This document shows positions 30,561 through 41,905 of a stretch of DNA of 64,000 nt, in pieces. The translations under genes were made by a program, and so were the position numbers. The notes under the pieces are model-generated. The model did no database searches. It was not told the DNA's origin and saw only the letters and a list, made by a program, of their open reading frames with translations. The stretch comes from Enoplosus armatus (Eukaryota; Chordata; Actinopteri; Centrarchiformes; Enoplosidae). Location of the stretch: contig NC_092201.1 in assembly GCF_043641665.1 (NCBI RefSeq), positions 5,675,501 through 5,739,500 of the forward strand, in the 5' to 3' direction. The stretch's first letter is position 1. Each line of letters opens with the position of its first letter.

Positions 30561-31757
30561 CCAATTACTGCTTTACAGCATACTACAAACACTGTAGCTA
30601 TTATTTTCCAGTGGTGCAAGTTACATCACTGGGAACACTAGAAAATCCAAGGGCACAAGAGCCGAGGCGGTGAAGCCCTCTGAGACAAACTGACTTGACA
30701 CATGGGGGAAGTAAATAAATACTCTGAAATACTTCAACATATTCTTCTCACATGCTGAGAGAGAAGGCATTTCATAGTGTTGGTTGTTGGTATTTTGACC
30801 AAGTATCAGCTGTTTTCACTGGCCAGTACTTTTGATAGCATCCCTTTTTAGATCTTGTCTATAACTGGTGATTAAGTGGACGGGACATACTGTATTCCAA
30901 AGAGACAATCCTGTGCTGTAATGTGTAAGTGGACAGAATGGAAGTCACATGAACACAGATTATTAACCTGTTCACTACAGATACTGTATTCACAAGGGAA
31001 ATTACCATTATTTGTAATTCAGTTACTTTGGATTAGTATTGTTGTGCTCATGACGTGATGTACTATACAGATTATGATGTGCTGCTGAGCAGAAAAATAA
31101 AGATACACATTTTTTTAAAGCAAACTGTTTGAGTGTTTATTACAGATCCAAAACTTCTTGCTTTTGTAAACAAAGTGCTTTCCAGACTTCTCCACACTCA
31201 ATATTTCACAGTCATTATAGTCTAATATCCATTCATAGAAATCTCATGAATACAACAATTTATTTTCTGCTAAAGCGTTCTCGACTCCACTATTTTAGTT
31301 TGGCACAACCACCGTAGTCAACACAAAAAAACCCTGCATTTTACATTTTTCTGCCAAGTGGTGTTTATCAGATTTACTTTAGTGCAAGTTTGTTTACTCG
31401 TCATTCCAGCAGAGATTAGTTATTCATTCCAGGAATTAAAACTCTACAAATCAAATTGAAGATTAACAGACATGTCAATGGAAAAATACGAGCTAACGCT
31501 AACCCAGAGCGAGACAAAACATTACTATTTATTGTGTATTGTCTTTCATTGGTGACACATAATGGAGTTTAGGTAAAACACAATGCTCCTCAACTGCGAC
31601 TTGTTCACAATATCCTGTGATAAGACACTGATTTATAACTTCTGATTGGATATTATTCACATGTCAACATATTAAAATCACATAAAAATAATAAAGTAAA
31701 AAAAAAAAAAAAGGAATAATTTTAATTGAAATACTCCAGAATGGCAGCTGATTTTTA

Positions 31758-31799
31758 GGAAGGAACATCACATGCTGAAAGACATGTGATGTTCCTTCC
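31758..31799. other. Perfect 17-bp hairpin with 8-base loop
   Basis: Left arm GGAAGGAACATCACATG (31758-31774), loop 31775-31782, right arm CATGTGATGTTCCTTCC (31783-31799), complementary at all 17 positions. Flanks do not extend the stem. Likely within the washc3 3' UTR, about 570 bases after its stop codon. Confidence 0.8.
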
Positions 31800-32366
31800 C
31801 ATCAAACTGGTACAGTGATTCACAGGAAGTCAATACTTATTATTACTTGTAATATTTTTCTCCTTGGCCTTAACACACAGAATTACAATGTATGTGTTAA
31901 ACATTCAAAGTATCCAACATACGTTTTTATCTACTTTATCTACACCCTGTTACAAAGAGGCATAACTCTCAGCTGATGAGTGTATCTCTTAAAGGCATTA
32001 GACTGAAAGTAGTGTGACAACCAAAGAAGACTTCTACAGAATATAATTATGCTACTGCCATGTTCTGACTACTGCTAACATAACAGGGAAAATCATTCCC
32101 TCTTTTTGAAAATCATTTCTCAAAAATGCTCAATGTATCACAATCGAGGAAATCACTGACCAACCATAAGCAAAACTATTTCAGCTCTTTTACACTGAAA
32201 TTACAACCACTGTGGTTGGATTCTCCTATTTCAGGCACTTAACATTTGCACCTTCTTTACAGGCACAGTGCAACCTACTTCTCTTTCTGAGTGCAGGCCT
32301 ACAGAAGCTCAGAATAGCGATGGATGGGCTTTACAGGAAGCTTTACGGTGGTGTAGAGGACAGACA

Positions 32367-35280
32367 TCAGTCACTGAAAGATGATTCGCTGTCAGAGCTG
32401 GTGGCGGCAGCGTCTTGATCCTCTGTGCTCCCCGTTCCTCCATCGGGCACGGGGGCATCCGGCGAGCTGCCATCAGCAGTGAAGGAAACGTTATCGGTCA
32501 GTTTCATAATATATCCACATGAATGCAGAGAGATTAACATATGATCATCACCAGTGAAGGTAAAACACTCACTCAAGCAAGTTAGGATCCAAACCCTCCA
32601 AGACCATTTTATTCCTTATAGCCATAACTGGAACTCCCTGTGACAGATGTAACATACATTGAGATACAGATCACATATGTTATTTTTATCTCTATAGTCC
32701 ATAAGCAGGTGTTAGTGATGACTTACCACTTGAACCATTTTCAGGTATCGGGCGTAACGCGGGTCTTTGGCCACTGTCATGACATTCTCTGCAGCTGCTT
32801 CTGCTTTCTGTGTTGCTGCAGGCTCTGGCACAGTCTGATCGGGCTACAACATGAAATATACAAGTTTATAAGAAGTGTCAAGTGGTTTAGATGTTACAAG
32901 ATATCAGATTTGGAACTTTATTTTACATTTCTGGTGGGTGGAACTTTAGACTAGAGTGTGTGAGAATTTCATGATTTTCTATCAAGTGTTTAACTGATGT
33001 GTGAAGTGTGATCATTGATCTGTGGTGTTTGTGTTTTTTTATAATGGTTTATAATGTTTTTTGCGCTTCCTTACAGAGAGTTTGATGAGAAGATCAATAC
33101 AACTTCTTGTCTGTAGGCTAAATATTAAGCTACAGTCAGCAGCTGGTTAGATTAGCTTATCATAAAGAATGGAAACACAATTTATCTCATTTGTTTTATC
33201 TGTACATAAACAGAAGTGTAAAGTTGTTTTACGTGGAGTTATGTGCTTCTCTCTGAGTGGTAACGTCCTTGAGTTGAGTACTAATTAAACAAACCAGATA
33301 TAACATGTTAATTAGTGAGCTTTAGAGGTGCTGGTAGGTGGATTTTGATACCTTTGGAAAGAGACCAACCATTTCTCTTTGTTTCCAGTCTTTATGCTAA
33401 GCCAAGCTAACAATTTCCTGCCTTTAGTTTTATACTTACTGACGAGAGTGTTATCAATCTTCTCATTTCATTCTTGCAAGAAAGCAAATAAGCGTATTTC
33501 TCAAAATCAAACAATTCCTTTAAGTACAGTGTACACATTAGACAGACATTTCATGAGTACTGCAATAGGAACTTGCCAGTGCATCTACATAAAACGGACT
33601 AATGCAAGAGAAAAATGTTCAAGAAAATTATCACGGCTTTTTGTTGCTGCATGCTACATGCTTGTTTGTGTGCATGTCAGTGTATTTACCTCTGGGGGAG
33701 GCAGGGTCTCTGCTGGTGGAGCATCTGTTTGGCTCTGACTGGCGGTAGTGGGTCCATTGGCCTGAGCAGGTTGCCGCTGACTGAGTCCCTCTATTGTGAC
33801 ATTCTCCAGCCCAGGAATGGAGGACAGCTGCTCAGGGCATTATAATATGTCATATATGATCAGTGCATGGGTGTGACATGTATATAGAGTGTCATAAACT
33901 GCACACAGAATGACTGGAGAGGCTCAAGAACTCACCTTGGCTTCCAAAATGCTCAAGGTTGTTTCAATCTGCTGTACGCGAAGAGATATGTTTGAAAGTT
34001 TCTGTGGGAAAGAAGTTGGACAGTTCAGGGTACGATCTAACTGTAACAGAGGTTGTTTGTGTGAACTAATCAGGACAGCAGAAGCAAGTTAAAAGTTAAA
34101 AGAGTACAAACCTCTTCACAAACTGTGGAAAAACGGTTAAGGAGCCGGACTGTGTGCACAACAAACTGATTGAGATAGGCAACGATTCTTCTCTGTTGAA
34201 TAGCCGGAACCTGAAGGACACACAAATACAGCTATTTTAAGAAGGAACCCAGGGTGTAATGTACTGAGGAAATGAAGTAATTCACACTATCCAATATAAT
34301 AAAGACATTTCTCCCCCCTAGGCTACTACATCCATTGCATTCATTCAATCATAATATGGTAGCTATTGTGAAATCATTATCAGTTATTTAAGTCTACAAC
34401 TGTAGATATGGAATAAAGATTTATGCTGAATGCGAAATATTTCAACCCCAGCTGAGCCACTTTATACAATATTGTATGCCAGTAAAATAGATGTTGAAGG
34501 CAGTACTTTTACTTAAAGATAATTACAATTTATTAGCGTGTGAAAAGTGATTTTGTTACAATGGTTAGATCTGTTTGGCCTTGAGTGTTCAGTGCCTGAG
34601 AGACACTGAAAAGTACATTTTCAGTTTACAGTGATGGGTTTATTCTGATTAACTCTGATTATCTTATTTTCCACACATGCGGACCCAGTGACAATACAGC
34701 ATAAGCAATTTCACCTTGTTGTTAAGTTCAGGATTTTGCAATCTGTGACACTGGAGGATAACCAACAGGAAAAGGACTGATAGGCAGGCCAAATATTGAG
34801 ACCTACATAACTACTGACCACCACTTTCTGCTGTCATAACTATACCATCTACGAATTTATCTCTATTTATTGTGTGAAAATGTTAAGTCTACTCTGCTGC
34901 TAAAGTACTGTAAACTAAACGGAGTCATAATCATGTGTAACAGTGCTCAAGTGGACAAGAGTAAGACCCAAAGAAAAAGTTCAATGGGGAACTTGAACTA
35001 TTACGCCCTGGGTGGACACCGTTTTTGACAGTGGTGTTTTCTAATGATACTGAAGTTGTCGGCTGCTTTGTTTACAGCTAAATAGTCTTTGTAAACTGAC
35101 GTTACTTTTACTACGTGATTTGCTAAATGACAACTGTCTTGCAGCACTGTTTCTTGTAATTTCCTCAATATGTGGCTTAGCGTTAGTTAGCTACCGTTAA
35201 TGTTAGCTAGCTAGTAGCTAGATACCAACCTGGGTAAGATCAACACCAGACCCCACAATCGGCAGTCCGTCCTCGTCCAT
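32367..35280 (-). CDS. washc3: WASH complex subunit 3 (CCDC53), 7 exons
   Basis: Small coiled-coil subunit of the WASH complex, which activates Arp2/3 on endosomes for retromer-dependent sorting. Exons (5' to 3') 35280-35230, 34210-34112, 34001-33936, 33827-33690, 32843-32727, 32637-32573 and 32466-32367 join in phase to 211 aa (human 194). Visible: start MDEDGLPIVGSGVDLTQ, helical segment in exon 2 (NQFVVHTVRLLNRFSTVCEE), coiled-coil LRVQQIETTLSILEAK, variable Gln/Pro/Thr linker in exon 4, conserved AKDPRYARYLKMVQVGVPVM, and an acidic Ser-rich end SSDSESSFSD. The linker exon accounts for the extra length. The 5' end faces the TIN2-domain zinc-finger gene 730 bases away. Confidence 0.95.
33070..33500 (+). 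repeat. Dispersed repeat family B, copy 2
   Basis: 'gatgagaagatcaatacaac' and 'ggctaaatattaagctac' followed about 250 bases later by 'ctttatgctaagccaagcta' and 'tatcaatcttctcatttc'; lies in washc3 intron 4. Confidence 0.55.
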
Positions 35281-36010
35281 GTTGGATTTTTAAACTTCCT
35301 GCAGATTATAAAGCAGTTTCAGTTCTAATTGCAAGAATTTTAACCGCAAAAAGACAGAAAGCGGTACAAGGTATTTTCTGTGAAATGTTTCATGTGACTC
35401 TAGACTGTGTGATCGCGTCGTGACGTCACAAACGTCAGGAGGATACTTCCGGTAAAATCAGCCAATGGGACTTGTGTTTTGAGCTTTAATTTTGAAGTCT
35501 CCGTTCCTGCCCGTGGAAAACAAAAACATCCGGTTATATGTCTTGCGGCAAAATAAAAACTATACAGCTATAATTGCTTGCGGTTCAAATACTAGTCAAC
35601 ATTGACTCAATGTCCAGCCTTTTCTGGAGCTTTCAGCTGTATCACATGGTCTTCATCGTTGCACTCCATCATCTGCTGATACAGACTGATCCAGTTGATA
35701 TCCCAGGAAAAAGCTAGTATGTGGCCCTTAATTTGGGGTTGTTTTGTCAAATCTACAAAAGTTTGGTAAGAAATTCATTCACAAATTATTCCATCAAGGT
35801 GAACTGTATACGTGTAAAACTGATAAATAATGGATCATTAATTGAGAGCAGCAACAGCTGAGTTGTGACACTTTTATTTTGAAAAAAGGAAACGCAGGAT
35901 ACGAGTTGAGGAAACGGGCGCTTGCGTGCTAACAGCGCATGTTAGCCAAAAAAATCAAACAACATTATTTTAAATTTATTTCTCAACGCTACAGCAGACA
36001 TATTGCATTA
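35281..36010. promoter_or_regulatory. Head-to-head promoter of washc3 and the TIN2-ZnF gene
   Basis: 730-base interval between two start codons on opposite strands. A full palindromic CRE TGACGTCA lies at 35421-35428, an ETS-type ACTTCCGG at 35445-35452 and a CCAAT box at 35462-35466, all within 45 bases and 140-190 bases upstream of the washc3 ATG. This is a typical TATA-less housekeeping promoter. A possible short antisense coding-like segment at 35607-35713 is described among the findings. Confidence 0.6.
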
Positions 36011-39000
36011 ATGGAGATTATTGTGTCAACAGAGAAAATAAACGGTATGTATATTAATAATCTGCTCCCGCTGTTATTTAAAGCAGGCTATGTTTATGTT
36101 AGTCAGACAGTTAGCGGGACCCGTCTATTTAAAGGAATTATGACAGTCATAAGCTGTTAGACGGGTGCTGGTGCAATACAAATTAAGTTGTTTTATGCAG
36201 ATGTCATCTAATAATGTGAAGTAACACAGTTAATTGTTCCGATATCTTAGCCGCAGATACATCACCAGGCTGCAGGTTTAAAGTTCCTAGGGTTCCTAGG
36301 TTTGTCCAGCAATTATACTAGTTCACTTGTATGGCAGATTCTCTTGGAGTAGTATACATACAGGAAATTGAATATATATTAATCAGTAAATTTGCCATTG
36401 CCTTGATTTAGCAAATCATTACCTCTATTTTATTTCCATTGTGAAAGAGCTCATTTAAAGAAGATTTTAAAAATGGTTTAAGTTAAATTAGTGTTGAGTT
36501 TGTTTGCAAGTGCTGTCTTCATTTAAAAGCCCATTGCTGCCCTCAACAGACCATCTCTCACATTACACTTTTATGTTTCAGGCTCAAGCCTACCTCTTCC
36601 ATCCCTTCGCCTCCTGGTGCCCCCATTGCAGCTTCTGTCTGCTGCTATGTGGCAGCTGGCAAAGCAGAAAGATGTGATGAATTACGAGAAGCTTCAGGAG
36701 TTTGTGTTCATGGTGACTGAGGCCGTCCCTGGACTGATCAACCTCAGACAGAGAGCACAGCTCGTTCTGGGTCTAAGAGCAAGGGTGAGCAGAGATTGTT
36801 TTTATTGTATCATATTCGTATATGTTAATTTTGCTTTAATCATTTTGCAGTAACAATGTGTTGATATTTCAGTTGATTCTGGAGCTTTGTAAAGGCTCAG
36901 CTCGGGGTTCTGTTGATGCTCAAGTGATCCAGAGCTATTTGGATAGACTCCCAATAACCTCTGCGAAGACAGATGTAAGTACAGAGAAGGAATACCTTTT
37001 TGAAAACAAATAACGATGATCCTTAAATGACATGAATCCTATCTGTGGCAGTACAGGGATGCAGAGGTGAAAACAACAGAGTCCACTTTCATTGCGCTTG
37101 TACAGAGCCTGTTGAAAGATCCCATTGAGAGAGCATATTTCTTCCAGGTTAGACAGATTTTCATAATTAATTTTTTAGCTTAAAAATACCCTAAATAAAT
37201 ATAATTTAATGATCTCTTACAGGAGGTTTTCCCAGTGGAATACGGGCCACAATATGATGCTGCGCTGCATGTGTTATTGTGGGAGCTGCTCTCAAAACTG
37301 GAAAAGCTGCTTCCAATACCAGACTTAAAACAGGTATTCAGTCCGTCCATCCAGATGTGTCAGGTTGTTTTACCTCTGCAAAACGTGCCATTTACCACAA
37401 CCTTAAAAACAACCGCACTATGATTACAGACTGCAACCTGGCTTGGCTCTGCTCCTCCTGTGTTGGAGGAATGTGTTCAGTCCTCACCTGAAGAGCTGAG
37501 CTTAATCTTCGAGCACTACAAAAGTTCAGGACTACTGAAAATGCCGTGTGAGTAGAGCTGAAACGATAAGCATCGACAGAAAATTGTTGCATTCAATTTA
37601 AGTCAACTATAAAGCTAAAAATGTCAAACATGCTCTGGCTTCAGCTTCTTAAATGTAAGGATTTTATGCTTTTATCTTTGTTATATCATTAGGACCAGTC
37701 ATTAGGACTGGGTAAAAAAGTGATTTTCAGTTGTATGATTCAGTATTGAGGCTTTCAGTTATATGACTCAGTATTGAGGCTTAAAAGATTAATCTTTGCA
37801 TCTGCCTACAGCACTACATGTAAGTGTATTTTTTCAACCAGTGACTCCTTGTTTTCTTTTTTATAGATGGCCCTTCATCCACCATTGGTAGCTGCATCAT
37901 GTCTGCTCTATCCATCCCTCCCTCCCAAAAGACAAACCTCTCTGTCGGACTGGAATCAATCCACAACTATGCTAACGTACTAAACCCCGTCACTTTTGTC
38001 GGAACGGACCAGTACAGTGTCGTGGCAGTCTATACTGAAGTGGAAGTTGGAGCGCCTGAAATAGACGAGCAGATGATGGAGTCAGCTGAAGTGCAAGTTC
38101 AAACAGATTTCTATGAAGAGGAGATAGTGGCTGTTAGCGCAGATATCGCCGGTGGTGAGGAGGCTACCAGCTTGAGGGCAGAAGAAACGAGTGAAACTGT
38201 GGATGTCGCTAAAGCTCTGGAGACTCTCACGAAAACATTTGCACTAAGGAAGGAGAACCTCAGTCAAGACGTACTGTCTGGAAAGAGTAATGATTCATCC
38301 CTTAATGATGAGCTTGGGTCAGGAAATGCACCAGATGAAGGTAAAACACATGAAGGGCATGAAACAAGTGTCCAAACTGAGGAGAAAAGAGAAAACATCG
38401 TTGAAGAGGTGAAGGAGGATTTCCAACCCGGAGGCATAGAGAGCAATATGAACTCTTGTACAGACTTGAAGGATAACCACAAAACCTTTTCCGTCCATGA
38501 AGAAATGGCAGATGTCTCCAGTGAAGCTCCAGTCTCTGAAACACAACAGTCTCCCTGTTCAGCTAATGTGCGCCGATCCACTCGTCTACAACTGAAGACG
38601 TCACCCAGTCGGCAGGAGACGTGTAAAATCAAGAGGTCATCCAGAGAAAAGAATCAAGGACCAAAAGTGTACAAAAACCATTTATACTATTATGCTGTAA
38701 TTGCTTCCTCTTTGAAGATGGTATTCCTTGAAACCACCAATCGGACCGGTTTTGTTTCTTTTTTACTTTGTGTAAAAAAAAAAAAAAAAAACTATGAATA
38801 GTTCGACGATCGACTTAGATGAGAAGATCAATACCACTCTCATATCTGTACGCTAAATATTAAGCTATAGCCTGTTAGCTTAGCTTAGCATAAAGACTGC
38901 AAACAGGGGTAAATGGCTTCATATTTACCGCAGAGATGTGAGTGGTATCAATCTTTCCATTTAGCTCTCAGCAAGAAGACAAATAAGCATATCCTAAAAT

Positions 39001-40873
39001 GTCGAACTATTTATTTAGTAATAATTAAGTATTTTTACTTTCTAATAATAGTATTTTAACCAAATATCTATTGCTTCCTATTATAATTTCTTCAGAGAAA
39101 TTACAGAGATAAAGTACCATACATTTCATTTCCTAGTATTTCTTGTAACACTTTACATACCATTTCCCTCAAGAATTATTTCAAAAAATGTGAGTGATCC
39201 ACATTTAAAGATTGTTTTTTATTTCACCAGGAGCAGGGCTGATGTTTCAGTGGCCCCCTCTGTCATAGCCATCAAAGGAATCGACAAAGGTAATATTTTG
39301 ACATGAAGAGGAGAAACATCTTGGAACTTTTTAATTAAAACCGACACATTTTACTCACACCTATCTCTTTATATATTTATTTGCAGGTGATTCAGACGAG
39401 ATGACATCCATCATCTTCACCTGCTCGCAGTGTCCCTTCCAAAACTCGGATGAGAACAGCCCTCCTCACTTCCACATGCAGAGAGTACACCGGACTCTCT
39501 CAGGAGCCAAATTCACACCTTCTCCTTCCAGCACAGATGAAATTTTTACATCCATTAAACTTTTCCCCAAAGGAAACGCAGAGCAGAGCAGAGCCGAACA
39601 GCCTGACAATCAAAGCAAAGTAAATGTGTCCCAAAACAGACAGAAGGCCCTCACATGCGAAACGTGCGGTAAGACATTCACCCGGACGTCAGATGTCAGG
39701 AGACACCAGCTCACTCACACTGGAGAGAGACCATTTCATTGCTCGCAGTGTGACCGAACCTTCCAGCACTCCTGGGATCTGGCCAAACATGAGAGTAAAC
39801 ATCACGGCGTGGCCATTTCTTTCTCCTGCCAGCTGTGTGGGAGCTCCTTTGCTAACCTCCGAGCACTCACCGTCCACCATAAGAAGTCTCACTCACAGGA
39901 GAGCCAACTTCCTCAGATCTGCTCCATCTGCAGCCAGAGCTTCTCCACTTCCTCTGAGCTGCTCGAGCACAGGAAGTCTCATGTCACCAGTAAGCGATAC
40001 ATCTGCCAGCAGTGCGGCGAAGGCTTCGACTCCCTGCTTGCGCGCTCCCAGCACCGGCAGATGCATCAAGTGAAGCGTCAATTTAAATGTCAACATTGTG
40101 AGAAGACGTTCACTCGGAGGTCTGATGTAAAGAGGCATCTGTCTACCCACACAGGGGACCGACCTTACCAGTGTGACCAGTGCAGCAAACGCTTCTCACT
40201 CCGCTTTATGCTCATGAAACACCTCCGTGTCCACACAGGCGAGCGGCCTTTCCAGTGCTCCCACTGCCCCAAGAGGTTCACCCTGGTGTCTGTGCTGGCC
40301 AGACACGAGAGGATGCACACCGGGGAGAAACCTTTCCTCTGCTCTCAGTGCGGGAAGGGCTTTTTGTCACAGGGAGAGCTTTCAAAACATCACAGGGTGC
40401 ATGTGGACGACAAGCCCTTCTCCTGCCCTAAGTGTGACAAACGTTTCAAGAGCAAGAAAACCCAGCAGGAACACATCGTCTCCCACAACGGCGCCCGGCC
40501 GTACCCCTGCACCTACTGCGGGAAGGGCTTCACCAAACCTTACGCACTGACCAGGCACAATCTCATTCACACAGGAGAGAGGCCGTTCCCCTGCGGACAC
40601 TGTGAGAAGTCGTTCCTCACCCTCAGCGAGGCTCACCTGCACCAGCGTATTCACACGGGGGAGAGGCCGTATCCCTGCGACATCTGCGAGCTCAAGTTCA
40701 AGAGCTCGTCGGAGCTGGCGCGACACAAGCGCAGCCATTCAGGGTTGAGGCCGCCGAAGCCGCACTGTGAGCAGTGCCTTAAAACGTTCACATCCAAGGC
40801 CAAGCTCAGGAAACACATGGAGACACACAGGGAAGAGGGAGAAGCAGCACTGCCTGAGGAATCAAAAAATTAA
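36011..40873 (+). CDS. TIN2 (TINF2) N-terminal domain fused to C2H2 zinc-finger array, 9 exons
   Basis: Exons 36011-36044, 36582-36784, 36873-36974, 37052-37147, 37223-37333, 37430-37547, 37867 to about 38668 (38635 is an alternative donor), 39231-39289 and 39387-40873. All junctions keep frame, giving about 1003 aa (992 with the other donor). Residues about 13-182 read as the TINF2_N fold of the shelterin subunit TIN2: AAMWQLAKQKD, VTEAVPGLINLRQRAQL, GLRARLILELC and EYGPQYDAALHVLLWELL align block by block with mammalian TIN2. Residues about 222-490 are acidic and Ser/Thr/Glu-rich, with a basic patch RRSTRLQLK near the end. From about residue 514 come one atypical and 14 canonical C2H2 fingers with TGERPF-type linkers, all in the last exon. 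No F-x-L-x-P TRF1-docking motif was seen. Expected to be nuclear and DNA-binding; any telomere link is inference. Candidate poly(A) signal at 41323-41328. Confidence 0.85.
37560..37690 (+). repeat. Dispersed repeat family C, fragment in TIN2-ZnF intron 6
   Basis: 'gaaacgataagcatcgacag', 'tgtcaaacatgctctggctt' and 'agcttcttaaatgtaaggat' match the 5' half of family C. Confidence 0.5.
38815..39010 (+). repeat. Dispersed repeat family B, copy 3
   Basis: 'gatgagaagatcaataccac', 'ctaaatattaagctatagcc' and 'gttagcttagcttagcataa', ending 'aagcatatcctaaaatgtcg'. Occupies intron 7 of the TIN2-ZnF gene, just after the exon 7 read-through stop. Confidence 0.6.
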
Positions 40874-41624
40874 GTGAATCATAGAGATCTCTGAGGTTAA
40901 ATTTGAGGAATTGTGAAAATCCTTAAGTCAGGATGTTTTAGCTTTATCAATTTAGCAAGTTCTGATTTCTCAGGAGAGAAATGTGTGACTTTACTATCAA
41001 GTGTGGACGGGTGCTGTTGCATCCTTCAACCTTTAAGAAAACTACTGTGAAAAACAGATTTTTAAACACGTGCAGCTTTGCTCTCGTTTCTGCTTCGCTT
41101 TGAAACAGAGAAATTACAATTGTGTTTGAGTCATCAAAAATAGTTTGAAATGGAAATCACAGGTGAACAAAATTGTTAATTAAATACACATAATACAAAT
41201 TATAATTCCACACACTGTTTCTTTTTCTGTGCCATAGTATTGTGCACAGACAGTTTCAGGTTTAAATCAAAACAAACAGAATAAACCAGAACAAAAAAGG
41301 AAAGGGGAAAAGAAGGTAGGGCAATAAAGAGGTGAAAAATCAGTATATATCAGATATACTGTGGTGTTCAGCTTACAAATAGTCTTAAATTTCCTGATTT
41401 AATGGCTGTATAATCAAGAACATGTGCATATTGTTAAAAATAAAAGCTGTATGATCTACATTAGACAGGGCACTGGGGGTAGGACATAAGGTCAAGGCCA
41501 AAAAACTGAAACCTGTATAATATAATTCAATGCCATTCAATAAATGCTACATTCATGAAGTGTATAATGTTCAGTTTTTGCGGAGGTCATTGTTTCTGTA
41601 GTGTTAGATGGCATTACACTCCAG

Positions 41625-41720
41625 AGCAATGGTTCTCAACCTGAGGTCACACCCCAGCGAGGGGTCCCAAGTTAAACTCACAAGGAGTCACTGGATGATT
41701 AACAAGGACAGAAAAAATTA
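41625..41720 (+). mobile_element. hAT-like remnant
   Basis: GAGCAATGGTTCTCAACCTG then 'aggggtcccaagttaaa', the terminus type seen at 4783 and 30343. Confidence 0.4.
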
Positions 41721-41729
41721 ATGGCATTC

Positions 41730-41905
41730 CCATAGACCTCCACTGTAGTGTGTTTGGTGCAAATGTTAGCATGCTGTTCATGCCAAACTAAGGTGGTGCA
41801 CATATTATATATATATATTATAACTGCTTAATATTAGCACGCTAGCATGCTGAAGGTAGCATTTAGCTCAGACCTAGTAGCTTGTGCTGTAGACTCAGTC
41901 TTGTT
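41730..41905 (+). repeat. Dispersed repeat family A, fragment 4
   Basis: 'aaatgttagcatgctgttca', 'gtagcatttagctcagac' and 'gtgctgtagactcagtc' in family A order; it directly follows the hAT-like terminus, as in the 4783/4950 pair. Confidence 0.45.

Larger units (their letters stand above)
29403..32366. other. Convergent 3' regions of dram1 and washc3
   Basis: No coding exon. dram1 AATAAA at 31096-31101. Candidate washc3 signals (TTTATT on +) near 31136, 31259 and at 31528-31533, so the two 3' UTRs may abut or overlap near 31.1 kb. Contains a hAT-like remnant at 30343 and the perfect hairpin at 31758-31799. Confidence 0.6.

Noticed and set aside
39624..40550. Alternative frames over the zinc-finger exon
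   Set aside because: Shadows; the C2H2 spacing is only in the frame reading from exon 8 through 39401.
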